From the NCBI GenBank assembly GCA_949825065.1, contig OX463844.1:1116001-1180000 (forward strand): a stretch of 64,000 nt of DNA, in the 5' to 3' direction. A model generated the notes under the pieces. It did no database searches. It was given only the letters and a program-made list of their open reading frames with translations, and had not been told where the DNA came from. Each line of letters opens with the position of its first letter. The first letter of the stretch is position 1. This DNA is from Odontocerum albicorne (taxonomy: Eukaryota > Arthropoda > Insecta > Trichoptera > Odontoceridae). Position numbers and translations under genes: made by a program. Shown here piece by piece: positions 45,334 to 56,391 of this stretch.

Positions 45334-46139
45334 TTTATAAAAATAAATATGATATGAAAAGTAGAATTTATTTTTAAATTGTTGTAATGAAATGTAAATA
45401 TAATGTCTTATAATGTTAAGAGAACAATGAATAAAAAAATAAATAGATTCTCGTGATGTTTTCAAACAATTAAATTTTTTTTTATCTTATTCGATATTTT
45501 ATACATACGGTAAATTAAAAAAAAAGCGAGATTTATTTTGTCTTATGAAAAATAAAAAAAAATCAATTAAATGACATTTTATAGAAAAAACACCTTTAAA
45601 AATTATTTCAAAGGAGGTGAAGTGACAGAAAACATTTTCTCTGCATAGCATTATATTCTTCGGTATTATGACGGAGATGAAAATTGTTTTTCAAGCCATA
45701 AATTCCTTCGCATCTTTTTATTACTCCTTCAGGATGTGATGAGAATATTTTAAACGATATCGAACATCCTTTTTAGTATTTTTCAGGACATAAAGTTTTT
45801 ATGCAACTTTGGAAACACATATTTCAGGTTACGTTTGTTAGTGACACTTCTAACTTCTTTAAAATCTTATATTCCTATTTACGAGTATATGTCATAGTAT
45901 TGTACAATATTACACGTTTAGTTTAATAAATATAATAACTTTGTTATTATATCGTAGAAATATTTTATTATATTACAATTTTTTAATGTAGAGTAGTACT
46001 TCAGACTGTTTTTTTTTAAATAAAGTGCTCTGTTTGGTATTCACTTGAGGCGTCGCAAACATGTTACTAGTTGGTTGTAAGAATTTTCCATATAGTAGTA
46101 ATCCTACAAGGTTTTACAGCAACAAAAAATAATACATGA
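45334..46139. other. AT-rich non-coding stretch
   Basis: Nothing recognised. Confidence 0.4.
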
Positions 46140-46214
46140 TTGGTTCGGCGCTGGTTTAGCCGCCAGGTGTGATTGTTTTACGATAGTGGGTTCGAGTCCG
46201 GAATTAGACTACCC
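46140..46214 (+). repeat. tRNA-like SINE head
   Basis: GCTGGTTTAGCCGCCAGG and GTGGGTTCGAGTCCGG; the second is a perfect B box. No acceptor-stem pairing was found. It is cut at the TTAA where the piggyBac-like element starts. Confidence 0.55.
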
Positions 46215-46218
46215 TTAA

Positions 46219-46735
46219 CTCTTCCTTCCCTGTGATGTGTAACTAGTACACATTGCTTCTAAAAACTTTAATATCTCTATAAATATAATAAATATTGGGT
46301 TCAGATTTAAGGTATTCCTCCTTAATAAATTTACGCATTGATTGAAAAAAATGATATTAATAATAATTATTATTATAATTAGCACTTATCGGCCACATCA
46401 CAGATATTTTGTGACAACCGGGAGTAAATTCACCAATACAATCAAACATATGCCCGTGTGTGACGTAGGTATATTCATTCTAAAACACCGCATTGGTTGA
46501 GAAAACGACGCTATTCATGTCTCACTCTCACTCTCCTTCGGTATATGTGACCGCAATAAATAAAATCTTAGTTCGCAATTGTGTTTCTTCCTTCGAGGTA
46601 TAACAGTCCGAGACCGAGTCCCTTCTCAGCTCTCAGCAGCTCCAGGGCATCCATTTGAGGTGGTCTCTTCACCCGTTTTGTAAACGTTGGCCGATGTTTT
46701 TTTCATGTTTTCAGAAATTAAATTTTAATTATTAA
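46219..46735 (-). mobile_element. piggyBac-like element, inverted truncated copy
   Basis: TTAA (46215-46218) precedes CTCTTCCTTCCCTGTGATGT. From there it is the reverse complement of 42604 back to about 42180 (GTGTAACTAGTACACATTGC, CCACATCACAGATATTTTGT, GACGCTATTCATG). The opposite end is lost where LINE sequence starts. Confidence 0.72.
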
Positions 46736-46739
46736 AACA

Positions 46740-47195
46740 CCATTTTTCAGTCGGGTAGGCAGAAAAGGCAGAGCGGCAGACTTTCGTATCTCGACAAACA
46801 TCCTTTGCCTCTTCCATATTCATACAATTCCTACGATTTTTCTGTCTTTCTACGTTTCCTTTTTCAAAATATAATTCACTTGATCCAACCATATTTTTCT
46901 CGGTATTCTACTACGTCTGTCTATCTCATTTGCACTTTATATTTATTTATTAGTCTTTGTTTATAAAATCAACATGTCCAAACCATTTAAGAATGATCAT
47001 CGTCATCTTCCTCAACGTGTTAGTCTCAATTCCAAGTTCGCTTCTAATCCCTTCAATCCGTATTCTGTTATAAATGGTCACTTAATGTATTATTTTTAGA
47101 GCACATATTTTTACAGCATTTATTCGCCCCTTTTCAGTATTTTTCCCCGCCCATATTTCACTCCCATACTTAGTACTACAATACTGCTGAAAACT
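46740..47195 (-). pseudogene. LINE tail, family A copy
   Basis: TCGGGTAGGCAGAAAAGGCA, CCTACGATTTTTCTGTCTTT, TTGATCCAACCATATTTTTC and ACATGTCCAAACCATTTAAG parallel the 41460 and 36140 copies. No open frame. Confidence 0.65.
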
Positions 47196-47202
47196 ATCAT
47201 CT

Positions 47203-47768
47203 TAGTAGAAATCATCTAGCCTTAAAAACCTTATAATAGAAATCATCTAGTATATAAAACCTTATAATAGAAATCATCTAGCATATAAAACCTTATACTA
47301 GAAATCATCTAGCATATAAAACCTTATAATAGAAATCATGTAGTATATAAAACCTTAAAATAGAAATCATCTAGCATATAAAACCTCATAATAGAAATCA
47401 TCTAGCATATAAAACCTTATAATAGAAATCATCTAGCATATAAAACCTTATAATAGAAATCATCTAGTATATAAAACCTTAAAATAGAAATCATCTAGCA
47501 TATAAAACCTCATAATAGAAATCATCTAGCATATAAAACCTTATAATAGAAATCATCTAGCATATAAAACCTTATAATAGAAATCATCTAGTATATAAAA
47601 CCTTAAAATAGAAATCATCTAGCATATAAAACCTTATAATAGAAATCATCTAGACTATAAAACCTTATAATAAAAATCATCTGGCATATAAAACCTTATA
47701 AAAGAAATCATCTAACATATAAAACCTTATAATAGAAATCATTTAGCATATAAAACCTTATAATATAC
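47203..47768. repeat. 31-bp minisatellite, about 18 copies, with higher-order period
   Basis: Unit TATAATAGAAATCATCTAGC plus ATATAAAACCT. A four-unit block beginning with the variant TAGTATATAAAACCTTAAAA recurs at 124-bp intervals (about 47341, 47465, 47589), so the array grew by duplication of 124-bp blocks. Confidence 0.95.
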
Positions 47769-48559
47769 TGCTATAAAAATAACAATAAGCTTCTTGTATA
47801 TTGTATTATTTTATCGGTAAAATAATTTCATCGCTTTAGGTTGTGTCGAAAATCCTGATCAATAAAAGCCACTCACTTAACGAAATAACATCCCAAATAG
47901 AGTTTTTAATCGACCTCCTAATTGAATCAATCGATCGTGGAATAAGAGATGCCACTAAAGAATTCACGGTGTGGGTACGAAGGGTGGCAGCAACCCCGAC
48001 ATTAATTATTTAGCCTGTCATCCCTCCCAGCTCCCGCAACATCAGGGTAGAGCTATGGGAGAGCTCAACTGCGAATCATGCTTCTGTACATCTAACCTCA
48101 GCTCGATATCTTGCGAATATACACACTTGTTGCGCGCATCTTGGTTAAAATCCTTTAAAGAAATATTTTACAATTTATTTTTCAAAAATTTCATAAAATG
48201 ATACTTAATTGAACTGCCAGGCTTTATTAAGGAAGTGTCGTATAAGCCTTTGTGATCTATTTTTATATATTTTATACAATTTTATCCAATAACAGGATAT
48301 AAATAGAAAAAAAATTAAATTTTTTAACATCTCAATAACATAGATAAAAGCTTTTGATGGTGACATTTTCGAGCTTTTCATAAATGCTCCACTTCATTCA
48401 ATCCTAAAAATAAATTGATAAAAGCCTTAAAATAATCACAAAACGACAATGATTACTCATGCTTCCCTGTAGAGTGCTTCAGTTTTACCCATCAAGTTTA
48501 TAAAGGAGCTTAATCCTGAAATGTGGACGTGAAAAAAAACTGAAATGAACAGAATAAAT
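47769..48559. other. Mostly unique stretch
   Basis: About 47830-48140 has balanced composition and no repeat match in the window (TCGACCTCCTAATTGAATCA, CCCTCCCAGCTCCCGCAACA). A candidate conserved non-coding segment; no exon signal identified. Confidence 0.3.
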
Positions 48560-48861
48560 ATTGTAGAAATGCGTGTACTGAGAAGATGAACTTACATGAG
48601 GTAACAACGTATGACAGTTGCGAAATGAACTGATAAGGAAGGAATGGGAATTGAAAATTAATTTATGTTTTAATTAAGGTTTGGGCATTTTAAAGTAATA
48701 AATGAAGGAAGACTAACCGAACAAATATATAATGCAAATGTGAATGAAAGGGCGTAGAAATAAAGACAAAGAAAAGTATGATTAGTTCAGTTCATGATAT
48801 TTTGAAAAAAAAAGAAACGTCAAAGTTTTAGAAGTCGTAGGAGTTGTATGAGAAGGCGTGA
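48560..48861 (+). pseudogene. LINE tail, family A, plus-strand copy
   Basis: Readable pieces: FGHFKVINEGRLTEQIYNAN with VNE, and FRSRRSCMRR. These correspond to the VER--..RLT-QIY and RR-CM-R parts of the family. It ends abruptly at the poly-A-like tail of the next LINE. Confidence 0.6.
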
Positions 48862-49365
48862 AGATTTATTTATTTATTTTTTCAAAACAGGCTTAGCCCA
48901 ATTACTTACAAGAAATGTTAACATTAAAAATAAAGAAAAACTGCATAGAATAAAAAATAATGTTTATGCATATATACGAGTATATACACACAAACATATG
49001 ATACACATATATTCAAAGTAACTTAAGTACGTTGATGAGTGCTTTCTAACGCGCTCAATCTTAGAAGAAAATTTACTTTTGCTTTTGGTAATGTGATATG
49101 AAATATGTCAATATCCGAAGCAGTCCCGTTCAAAAGAGTTAAGGCCCTTCCAACAGGCAAAGCGGGTGGAAGACCCGTTCTTGCGTTTGTTATTGAGAAC
49201 AGTTCTTGCCGGCGCAGTCTAGTGTAATTGTTAGGAACATTTAACGCTAATCTTTGTAGTAATGCTGGACAGCTCACAACTCCTCGAACGAGTCTAATAA
49301 CGTTTACCAGGAAACGCAGAATTCTTCTTACGCTCAAGGAGATATACCCGAGCATAGAGGTTATA
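48862..49365 (-). pseudogene. Jockey-like LINE fragment, second copy
   Basis: The minus-strand frame (49355-49023) reads SLSVRRILRFLVNVIRLVRG, CPALLQRLALNVPNNYTRLR and GLPPALPVGRALTLLNGTAS, ending ESTHQRT. It is nearly the same as codons 80-191 of the 35223 copy. The 3' tail ends in an AAATAAATAAAT run at 48862. Confidence 0.85.
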
Positions 49366-49455
49366 CGTTATTCGAAAGGAAATTTTCTGCTCTACAAGAT
49401 ATTGTGTTTGCTTTTACGTTACATATATTATTGTATTTGATTACAAGCCTTCAAA

Positions 49456-49773
49456 ATGGAATGTCAAGTAGACGAAAGCGAGCATTTTCGACACCTTCTT
49501 CTGTTCGCGTTCAATCGAGGGAATAAAGCTGTCAAAGCTGCTCGCGATATTTGCAAAGTTTACGGTGAAGATGCTATGAATGAAAAGACGACTCGTCAAT
49601 GGTTTTTGCGTTTCAAAGACGGTAATTTCGACCTGAAATACATGGAGCGTTCCGGACGACCAGTGGACTTTGATGAGGACCGCTTAAACCATATTATTCA
49701 TGAAGATCCCCTTATTTCTGACTTGGGAGCTTTTTCCACCAATAGTAATCCTGCCGTCCCAGTCTTCAAGTGA
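49456..49773 (+). pseudogene. Mariner transposase N-terminal fragment
   Basis: The 105-codon frame reads HFRHLLLFAFNRGNKAVKAA, RDICKVYGEDAMNEKTTRQW and FLRFKDGNFDLKYMERSGRP. This is the first helix-turn-helix and linker of a mariner transposase (R-LLLF-F--G..A, I-.VYG-DA, R-WF-RFK-GNFDL-D.ERSGRP). After EDRLNHIIHEDP similarity ends. No inverted repeats were found. SETMAR-like host genes share this domain, but the rest is missing. Confidence 0.8.
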
Positions 49774-49852
49774 TCTACTTATAATATAATCTCAATACGT
49801 ATTTAATCAGTTGAAACTTTAAACTGTCTAGAAATGTCATTTTTTTTACATT

Positions 49853-50596
49853 AGTTTTATTGTATTGCCTCGTTTTATTATATTATACTAGTTTTATTAT
49901 ATTATACTAGTTTTATTATATTTTACTAGTTTTATCATATTATACTAGTTTTATTATATTATACTAGTTTTATTATATTATACTAGTTTTATTATATTAT
50001 ACTAGTTTTATTATATTATACTAGTTTTATTATATTATACTGGTTTTATTATATTACACTAGTTTTATTATTTTATACTAGTTTTATTATATTACACTAG
50101 TTTTATTATATTATACTAGTTTTATTATACTATACTAGTTTTATTACAATATATTACACTAGTTTTATTATATTATACTAGTTTTATTATATAATACTAG
50201 TTTTATTATATTACACTAGTTTTATTACATTATACTAGTTTTATTAAATTATACTAGTTTTATTATATTATACTAGTTTTATTATATTATACTAGTTTTA
50301 TTATATTATACTAGTTTTATTATATTACACTAGTTTTATTATTTTATACTAGTTTTATTATATTACACTAGTTTTATTATATTATACTAGTTTTATTATA
50401 CTATACTAGTTTTATTACAATATATTACACTAGTTTTATTATATTATACTAGTTTTATTATATTATACTAGTTTTATTATATTATACTAGTTTTATTATA
50501 TTACACTAGTTTTATTACATTATACTAGTTTTATTATATTATACTAGTTTTATTATATTATACTAGTTTTATTATATTATACTAGTTTTATTATAT
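49853..50596. repeat. 19-bp satellite array, about 39 copies
   Basis: Unit TTTTATTATATTATACTAG. Variant units (TTACACTAG, ATTTTATACTAG, TACTATACTAG, ATTACAATATATTACACTAG) recur in the same order about 271 bp apart (for example at 50141 and 50412), showing block duplication. Confidence 0.96.
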
Positions 50597-50924
50597 TGAC
50601 TCTATTGCATAACAACTTGAATTTGGTGACACAAATCATTCTAGTTTGAATAGATTGCTTGTTTAAAAAATACAAGCTTTTTATTAAAAACTATATATCA
50701 ATTGAATAAAAATAATAGATGAAATTAATTTTAAATTCGCGAAATAAAATGTTTGCGTATTTTTCCAAAATACCAGATTTAAAATCAAACAACATATTAC
50801 AGGAGGTGTTATTTAATTTTTTTATTCTTACACATCGACCATTAAAAACAGTTAGAAGATTATTACCGAAATTTAGAATTTTGCAGACGTCTGTTATTTA
50901 TTACTTCTGTTATTTGTCTGTTAT
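50597..50924. other. Non-coding stretch
   Basis: A 70-codon frame at 50719 overlaps the start of the next LINE tail. Nothing else was recognised. Confidence 0.35.
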
Positions 50925-51330
50925 TTGTTAGTGAGACTCTGGAATCAGTTACAAACCAATGTTTGACTCACTCCATCCTTGGCATACCCTAAGAAGCGAC
51001 AAAAACTCTTAATTTCTAATCAGTAATAAAGCGTGTTTCATAACTATTTTTTTTCTTTTCCCTCCACCATCTCTTCCTTTTTCTTTGATTAATAATATCT
51101 CACTTTATATGAAAAGGAATGTTCGGGGGATTGTCCGTCTTTGTGGGGTTCGTGGGCATATACTCACGTATGTGTTCATGGATTTCGTGGGTGGTGGATA
51201 GTTATTTGAACATTTTCTGCGACCATGTAACATGCTTCATATACGTTTATCTGATTGGTTGGAAGATATAGCCACCTGGCAATACGCCTGCGTGATTTTA
51301 GTTGCAATAAAAATGTTAAATGAATAAATA
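50925..51330 (+). pseudogene. R1/I-like LINE 3' end, second copy
   Basis: Begins with GTGAGACTCTGGAATCAGTT, read as VRLWNQLQTNV, stop, LTPSLAYPKKRQKLLIS, the usual last segment of such LINE proteins. The 3' untranslated part (ATTGTCCGTCTTTGTGGGGT, CTGATTGGTTGGAAGATAT, GTTGCAATAAAAATG) is homologous to the minus strand of 7355-7640. Confidence 0.72.
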
Positions 51331-51689
51331 AAAAATAAACTTGAGACAGTTGAAGGTATATATGTAATCAAAGGCCCTAAGACTTGTAAGAGGGGAAAAA
51401 TACACCAAGAAAAAAATATTTACACGCACACTAAATCTACTCTGATAAAAAAAAGCACATCGAAATTTCAATATGTTAACAGATATCTCGGAAAGTTTGA
51501 GAAGAAAAAGTCAACAAAAAAAAATAAAATCAATTAGTGCCAAACCGTGGAGTCGGATTTATGATTCAGAAAAACAAAAAGTTCTCTAATAGAACTTTTA
51601 AAGGCATTTAAACTGTCACCAAATATGCCCGTGACTGCAGAATAGTCATAACCAAATCGATGCAATCTGGGTATGGAAGATTTGAGTAA
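51331..51689. other. Non-coding stretch
   Basis: AT-rich; nothing recognised. Confidence 0.4.
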
Positions 51690-51692
51690 AAG

Positions 51693-51985
51693 CTAGTTCT
51701 TCAACTCTCGCACCGGAATACTCGTATATCCTAGTCGTATACCTCTCGAATAAATTCGGAAGTCAATCAATTCGAATAATTTCGGACAGTCAATTATACC
51801 ATTCACTATTTCGAAAAGCTGGAGCAAATCAAACATCACCCTACGACCGGTTAATCTCATCAAGTTTAGACGCAATAGCAACAAATTGTAGTTTTCATCA
51901 TCCCTTCTAAGACCGAACCTAAACCTAATGTGACTCCAAAATCGGTGCTGCACCGTCTTCAATGTTCGAATGAACTGCATTTATG
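51693..51985 (-). pseudogene. LINE C-terminal fragment
   Basis: Minus strand: IRTLKTVQHRFWSHIRFRFG, LLLLRLNLMRLTGRRVMFDL, LQLFEIVNGIIDCPKLFELI. VQHRF--- followed by LRLN-..L-.RR---DL---F.I--G.IDCP is the region after the polymerase domain of jockey/I-type LINEs. A different family from the 35223 copy. Confidence 0.7.
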
Positions 51986-52229
51986 TTCGAATGAACTGCA
52001 TAATAAGGAGTCTAGATACTAGAGTTGTACTCCAGTTTATTACTAACTAAAGTGCAATAGAATGAAGTCAGATCCAACATAAGAAGCCGTGCATCTTTCT
52101 GGTCAAAATATGTTTGTATGATCAAATTCCACGTGGAAGAGTGGACTTTACAATAGTTTTTCGAGGCGAGAATCATTTTGTCACATTTTTTTAAAATCTA
52201 CTTTGCACGTATTTCTCTTGTTACACAAA

Positions 52230-52800
52230 GAGGGTCTGTTTCTAGCGTTAGATTATTCCTTAGGAAGAATATCAGCCAGGATTCTTCTCATACTGCTAGG
52301 CGGTACCGAAAATATATCAACAACGTCATTCAGTTGGTTTAATATCTCTATACCACGCGTGACTGAGGGCTTAGCCATGATATACGTCCTGTAAGTTGGT
52401 ATGTAGAACAGAGGGTGATTCCTTGCACGGCTATATTTATTAGAAACATATAACATAAACTTAGTCCTTCTAGAATCGCGGGACAGTTAAAGCAACCTTG
52501 AAAAACTTTAAGTATGAATATCGTGATGGATTCTTGCCTTCTTGTTTAGAGGCATCTATAGTTACACACCGTGAGAAGTTCGATATGGTGAGCATATTTT
52601 AGATAATCGCCCTTTGTTCTGTACCATAGATATCTGAGGATTTTTTTTTATATTTGTTCTATATTGTTTTTATATTTGAGCTGATGAGCCCAAACTGTAG
52701 ATGCATATTCTAATTTGGTTCTAATTAGATAATTATATCGGTACTATTAAATTCTCTTGATATTCTCATTAAATCGAGTAGTTTGTTACAGTCCGATATC
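52230..52800 (-). pseudogene. LINE C-terminal fragment, frameshifted
   Basis: Minus strand: IRTKLEYASTVWAHQLKYKN and KKILRYLWYRTKGDYLKYAH near 52720-52590. In another frame, SNKYSRARNHPLFYIPTYRT and GIEILNQLNDVVDIFSVPPS lead to a stop near 52253. R-KLEYAS-VW and KK-LRYL are standard jockey-like motifs; the second part is the protein end. Confidence 0.72.
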
Positions 52801-53324
52801 AACGCGAGGCATGGTTAACGAACGTGCCTCCATGGGTTTCTAGCGATTTCCATCAAATCAGTTTTTTTTTCTTTCAATACTTAATCTCCCTTTTTTAAAC
52901 TGTTTTCTCTTCAAGATATTCAGAATAAGTATAAACTTTACCACAAAAGCAAATTGACAGCGACAATAACGTAAACAAGCTCCAAGTCTATAAAATGTGG
53001 TGGTGGCAATGCCAGCCAGCTTTACATTCTGAAACTTTTTACTTAAACACAACTTCCGAGTTGTTTTCAAAAGTTTGATGTTGTTAGGATCGAAAGATGG
53101 AGAGAGTTTAGCTATTTTAAAGGATAAAAATGAAAGCCATCGCTGTCGGATTACAATTCAAAAGAAATATAATAAGATTTTATAAGTTAAATATTTTATA
53201 TGTGGCCAATATAATTGAAAATTGATTTTTGTTAAGTTACGTGATAATAGTCCAAAGTACCTCAGAATAATAATTTATAGATAAACGTCAGTTTTATTTA
53301 CTTTTTAAAATTTATTTTAATTTA
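52801..53324. other. Non-coding stretch
   Basis: No recognisable gene or element. Confidence 0.4.
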
Positions 53325-53960
53325 ATTAACGACACAACAGTGTATTTTATATAAAAATGAATATATGATAAGTTATACAAGTACCTAAAATTATTGACAA
53401 AAAATATAAAACTTTATCTTGAACTAACATGGAGATACAAAAGCAGTAGTAATAATATATTACAGTCATTGCTTATAATTATTTAATATTAATATATATA
53501 TATATTTAAGTTCAATATACGTATGTATACCACAAAATATTACCAAACATCACCAAGCAGACTTACGTAATTATCGAAGACTTATTTTATAGTGGTAAAG
53601 AACTTAGATTTGTTTTTAGTGGAACAACGCTTACATAGAACAAGAATTGGATTTTTTGGGAATTTTATGGATAGATCTTGAGATATAGAAAACACATGGG
53701 CTCACTTGTAGAACGAGATGCAAGTTGCTTTGCAGAATCGAAACCTTCCACATGTTGATGCAGGGTTACTCATTTCCAGAAGCAAAGTATTGTCCTTAAT
53801 GTTTCGTTTATGCTAGGTTATTTATATTAATAAATGAGAGCACGAAGTTAGTAGCTATTTCTAAATATTGTGATATTTTGACGAATACTATATATACTTA
53901 TATTAAAAATATCTAAATTGTTGCAAAACTCATTTCTAAGTCTTTGCATACAGATTAAAG
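53325..53960 (+). repeat. R620, copy B, uninterrupted
   Basis: AATTAACGACACAACAGTGT, AAATTATTGACAAAAAATA, CACCAAGCAGACTTACGTAA, CTTGTAGAACGAGATGCAAG and CATGTTGATGCAGGG in the same order as copy A. At the site where copy A carries the mariner, this copy has only short A/T sequence. Confidence 0.85.
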
Positions 53961-54665
53961 AGGAGTTCCTTTAATAATTAGTACAGAAATTTTCGGTATA
54001 AAAGGGATTGAGCTGTCTTGTGGATCTAGTGGGAATACGAAATGAAATGCTGCGAGTAAGTTAAGTGCATCGACCACTGAGTGAATACTTTTGTGTGGCA
54101 GTACTATATCGGTTGTTTTTCTTCTGTCACACAGCTTCAAGAGTTTCATTGCATTTAATTAGTTGGGATAATTTCTTTGTTCACGTGGTATTTCAAGTTT
54201 AAAATTTGTGAATCTTAGAAATTTGTTTAACCATGAGATATCGTACATCCAATTTTGTGACAACTTCTGATGTTTTTCTTGCTGTCCAGCATTAACTTAT
54301 AGGGTAGACCGAAAAATAATTTCATATTTTTCGATCTAATTCAAACGCACTAAACTACTATATTTCATGTTTATATACACTCAGCACGTTTAGAATAAAG
54401 CTATTCACGAAATTTGTTGTCCTTACCATGTTTATCTGAGAAATATCTAACAAATTTTTGGATCACATCAGCCCAGTGTTATTCGTGAAATCGTTATTCG
54501 TGGAACTGACGGCGTCAAAGGAAAGTTTAGTTCAAATTTCAACTTCAGGCACGTGTATTTTAAGTTAATTATAAAATTGAAACTTTTATTAGATCTATTA
54601 GAAAGGGAAACAAATAATAAAAGGATCTTTAAAGTATGGAAACGATAACGCAGTTCGACTTTTTA
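53961..54665. other. Non-coding stretch
   Basis: No recognisable gene; the 64-codon frame at 53955-54149 has no family features. Confidence 0.4.
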
Positions 54666-54666
54666 A

Positions 54667-55077
54667 TATAAAAGGAAAAATAAGTAAATAAAAACTTATT
54701 TTATATTTTTGTGTTCACCACAGATTTATTTTAGGTTCACACTTAGTTTCGAAGACCACCTTCTTCATCGTCAGGTGAAAATAAACTAAATTGTTAAAAT
54801 ATATTCTGTACAAGTGTAAATAATATAAGAGAGATGAGGTAGGGGAAGAGAAGTGGGGAGAGATGTAATACAATGGTGAATGGGGCGGGGAAAAAATGTG
54901 AAAGTGAGTGTGAATCTTTATATGTAAAAAGTGTGAGTGGGATTTTAAATTGGAAACATTAAGCAGAGGGTTATTGGGCTATTATGAAAATTGTGGTAAA
55001 CACAAAAATATAAAATAAGCTTGTGGTGAACACAAAAATATAAAATAAGTTTTTTATTTACTTATTTTTCCTTTTAT
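54667..55077 (-). mobile_element. Element with 50-bp inverted ends and a hammerhead-like motif
   Basis: The left arm (54667-54722) reads TATAAAAGGAAAAATAAGTA ... TTGTGTTCACCAC. The right arm (55022-55077) is its reverse complement with one small indel. A partial second right arm (54991-55020) stands next to it. Inverted ends enclosing a hammerhead-like motif parallel the PLE copies here, though the sequences differ. The interior is non-coding. Confidence 0.65.
54739..54775 (-). ncRNA. Hammerhead-like ribozyme motif
   Basis: Minus strand: CCTGACGA, T, GAAGA, AGGTGG loop, TCTTC, GAAAC, TAAGTG. CUGACGA fits CUGANGA; stem II is five perfect pairs; GAAA follows directly. The stem III block ACTAAGT could pair as ACT/AGT, but the next base is G, which is not favoured at the cleavage site. 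The extra T after CTGACGA also occurs in the PLE motif. Ribozyme activity is unproven. Confidence 0.33.
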
Positions 55078-55234
55078 GTAAAAAATAGCCTCACAAAGTG
55101 AAACTATAGTCTTTTCGAAGATTCAAGAAACGGCTTTTTAATGTTTAAAAACTTATTTCTTTTCCTTTTATTTTCTCACATTATCATAATCAATGATTAA
55201 AAAAAAACTTTAACATGATATTTGGTACATGTAT

Positions 55235-55770
55235 GATGTGATCTAGTCGTTAAGGAACGATCACTGTATCTTCGTTTCTACGACGTCTGTCTTTCAATCC
55301 GTAGATTACGTGTTCGGTTCCTATTGGTAACAGATTTTATTAAAAAGGGCACCAGTCTGGTTCTCAGTAAGCCGTATTTAATACCTTTACTCAGATTGTC
55401 AGTGACATTGATCAGAGGTAGGCTACCAACGCGCTGAAGTAACCAGGGGAAGAGTGTTACAGGTTTGTCTTTGCTGCAGACATTAAAATGCCGAGAGGAC
55501 TAGTGAAAAATGTGCCCAACGTAGAGCAATTTAAGCATGGGTCACATCATTGAGGCCACGACGCACAAGAACTCATTTTTTGTTAATTGGTAGAGGTTAA
55601 CGTAGTACGTCAATACATTAGATTGTACTGTTTAATATATTGTATTTAAGCAATAATACGTTCTGATTTTCCCCTAATGTTCCTCTGATTGGATTTAAGA
55701 GATTGACGTATGGAACTAAGACAGTCGGGTTGTACTGTATACAATACAAATTAAATACAATATTTTACAA
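55235..55770 (+). mobile_element. tRNA-derived SINE, possibly interrupted
   Basis: Head: TGATCTAGTCGTTAAGGAAC and CGTGTTCGGTTCCTATTGG. The tail, GATTGGATTTAAGAGATTGA ... CAGTCGGGTTGTACTGTATA, lies at 55690-55740. The 240 bases between body and tail do not match other SINE copies. Confidence 0.5.
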
Positions 55771-56294
55771 TAAATGGTAGATCTTGCTGACTTATTAATT
55801 TTTTTATTTTATTTATTTTACACATGACAAGAAACACACACAATTTGCGAAAAAACAACAGCTAATTTAATTTGGATACACAATTTTAATGGATCTGGGT
55901 TTGTTGCCTTTCATTTGTCGCTTCCTCAATAAACTAGGCTTTTGCCTGTATCTCACCGAGGATCAATGAACAGTAGTTTCTTCCATCAACGATGCTTATC
56001 TTGAATACGTCAAGTTATTGGGGTTCGGGATAATATAAGTTTATTTTGAAAAATATAATATTTTTTTAAATTTAAATTATAAAACTCCTTTTATTTAATA
56101 ATAAAATATATAAAATGACATCTGAGTGTTTCATACAAAAGACAAATATTCCAAATATAAAATAAAATTATTTTGAACAATTGCATTAAAACCATGAAAA
56201 AAATCATCAACACAATTAAACAACATACTATATATAACACAAAAGTGTGCTTTAAATGACATCTAGGAAACTAGTTAGTTCAAAGTTATATTAT
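55771..56294. other. AT-rich non-coding stretch
   Basis: Nothing recognised. Confidence 0.4.
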
Positions 56295-56390
56295 GTATAA
56301 ATTTATATAAAGGTATAGCTATTTATATAAAGGTATATAAATTTATATAAAGGTATATAAATTTATATAAAGGTGAATTTATATACAAGT
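56295..56390. repeat. 18-bp minisatellite, about 5 copies
   Basis: Unit TATAAATTTATATAAAGG with variants; directly precedes the RTE-like LINE. Confidence 0.82.
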
Positions 56391-56391
56391 A

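Noticed and set aside
46145..46210. tRNA gene suggested by a perfect B box
   Set aside because: No acceptor-stem pairing or full cloverleaf; matches the SINE-head pattern.
49456..49773. SETMAR-like domesticated gene
   Set aside because: Only the mariner N-terminus is present, with no SET domain and no continuing exon visible.
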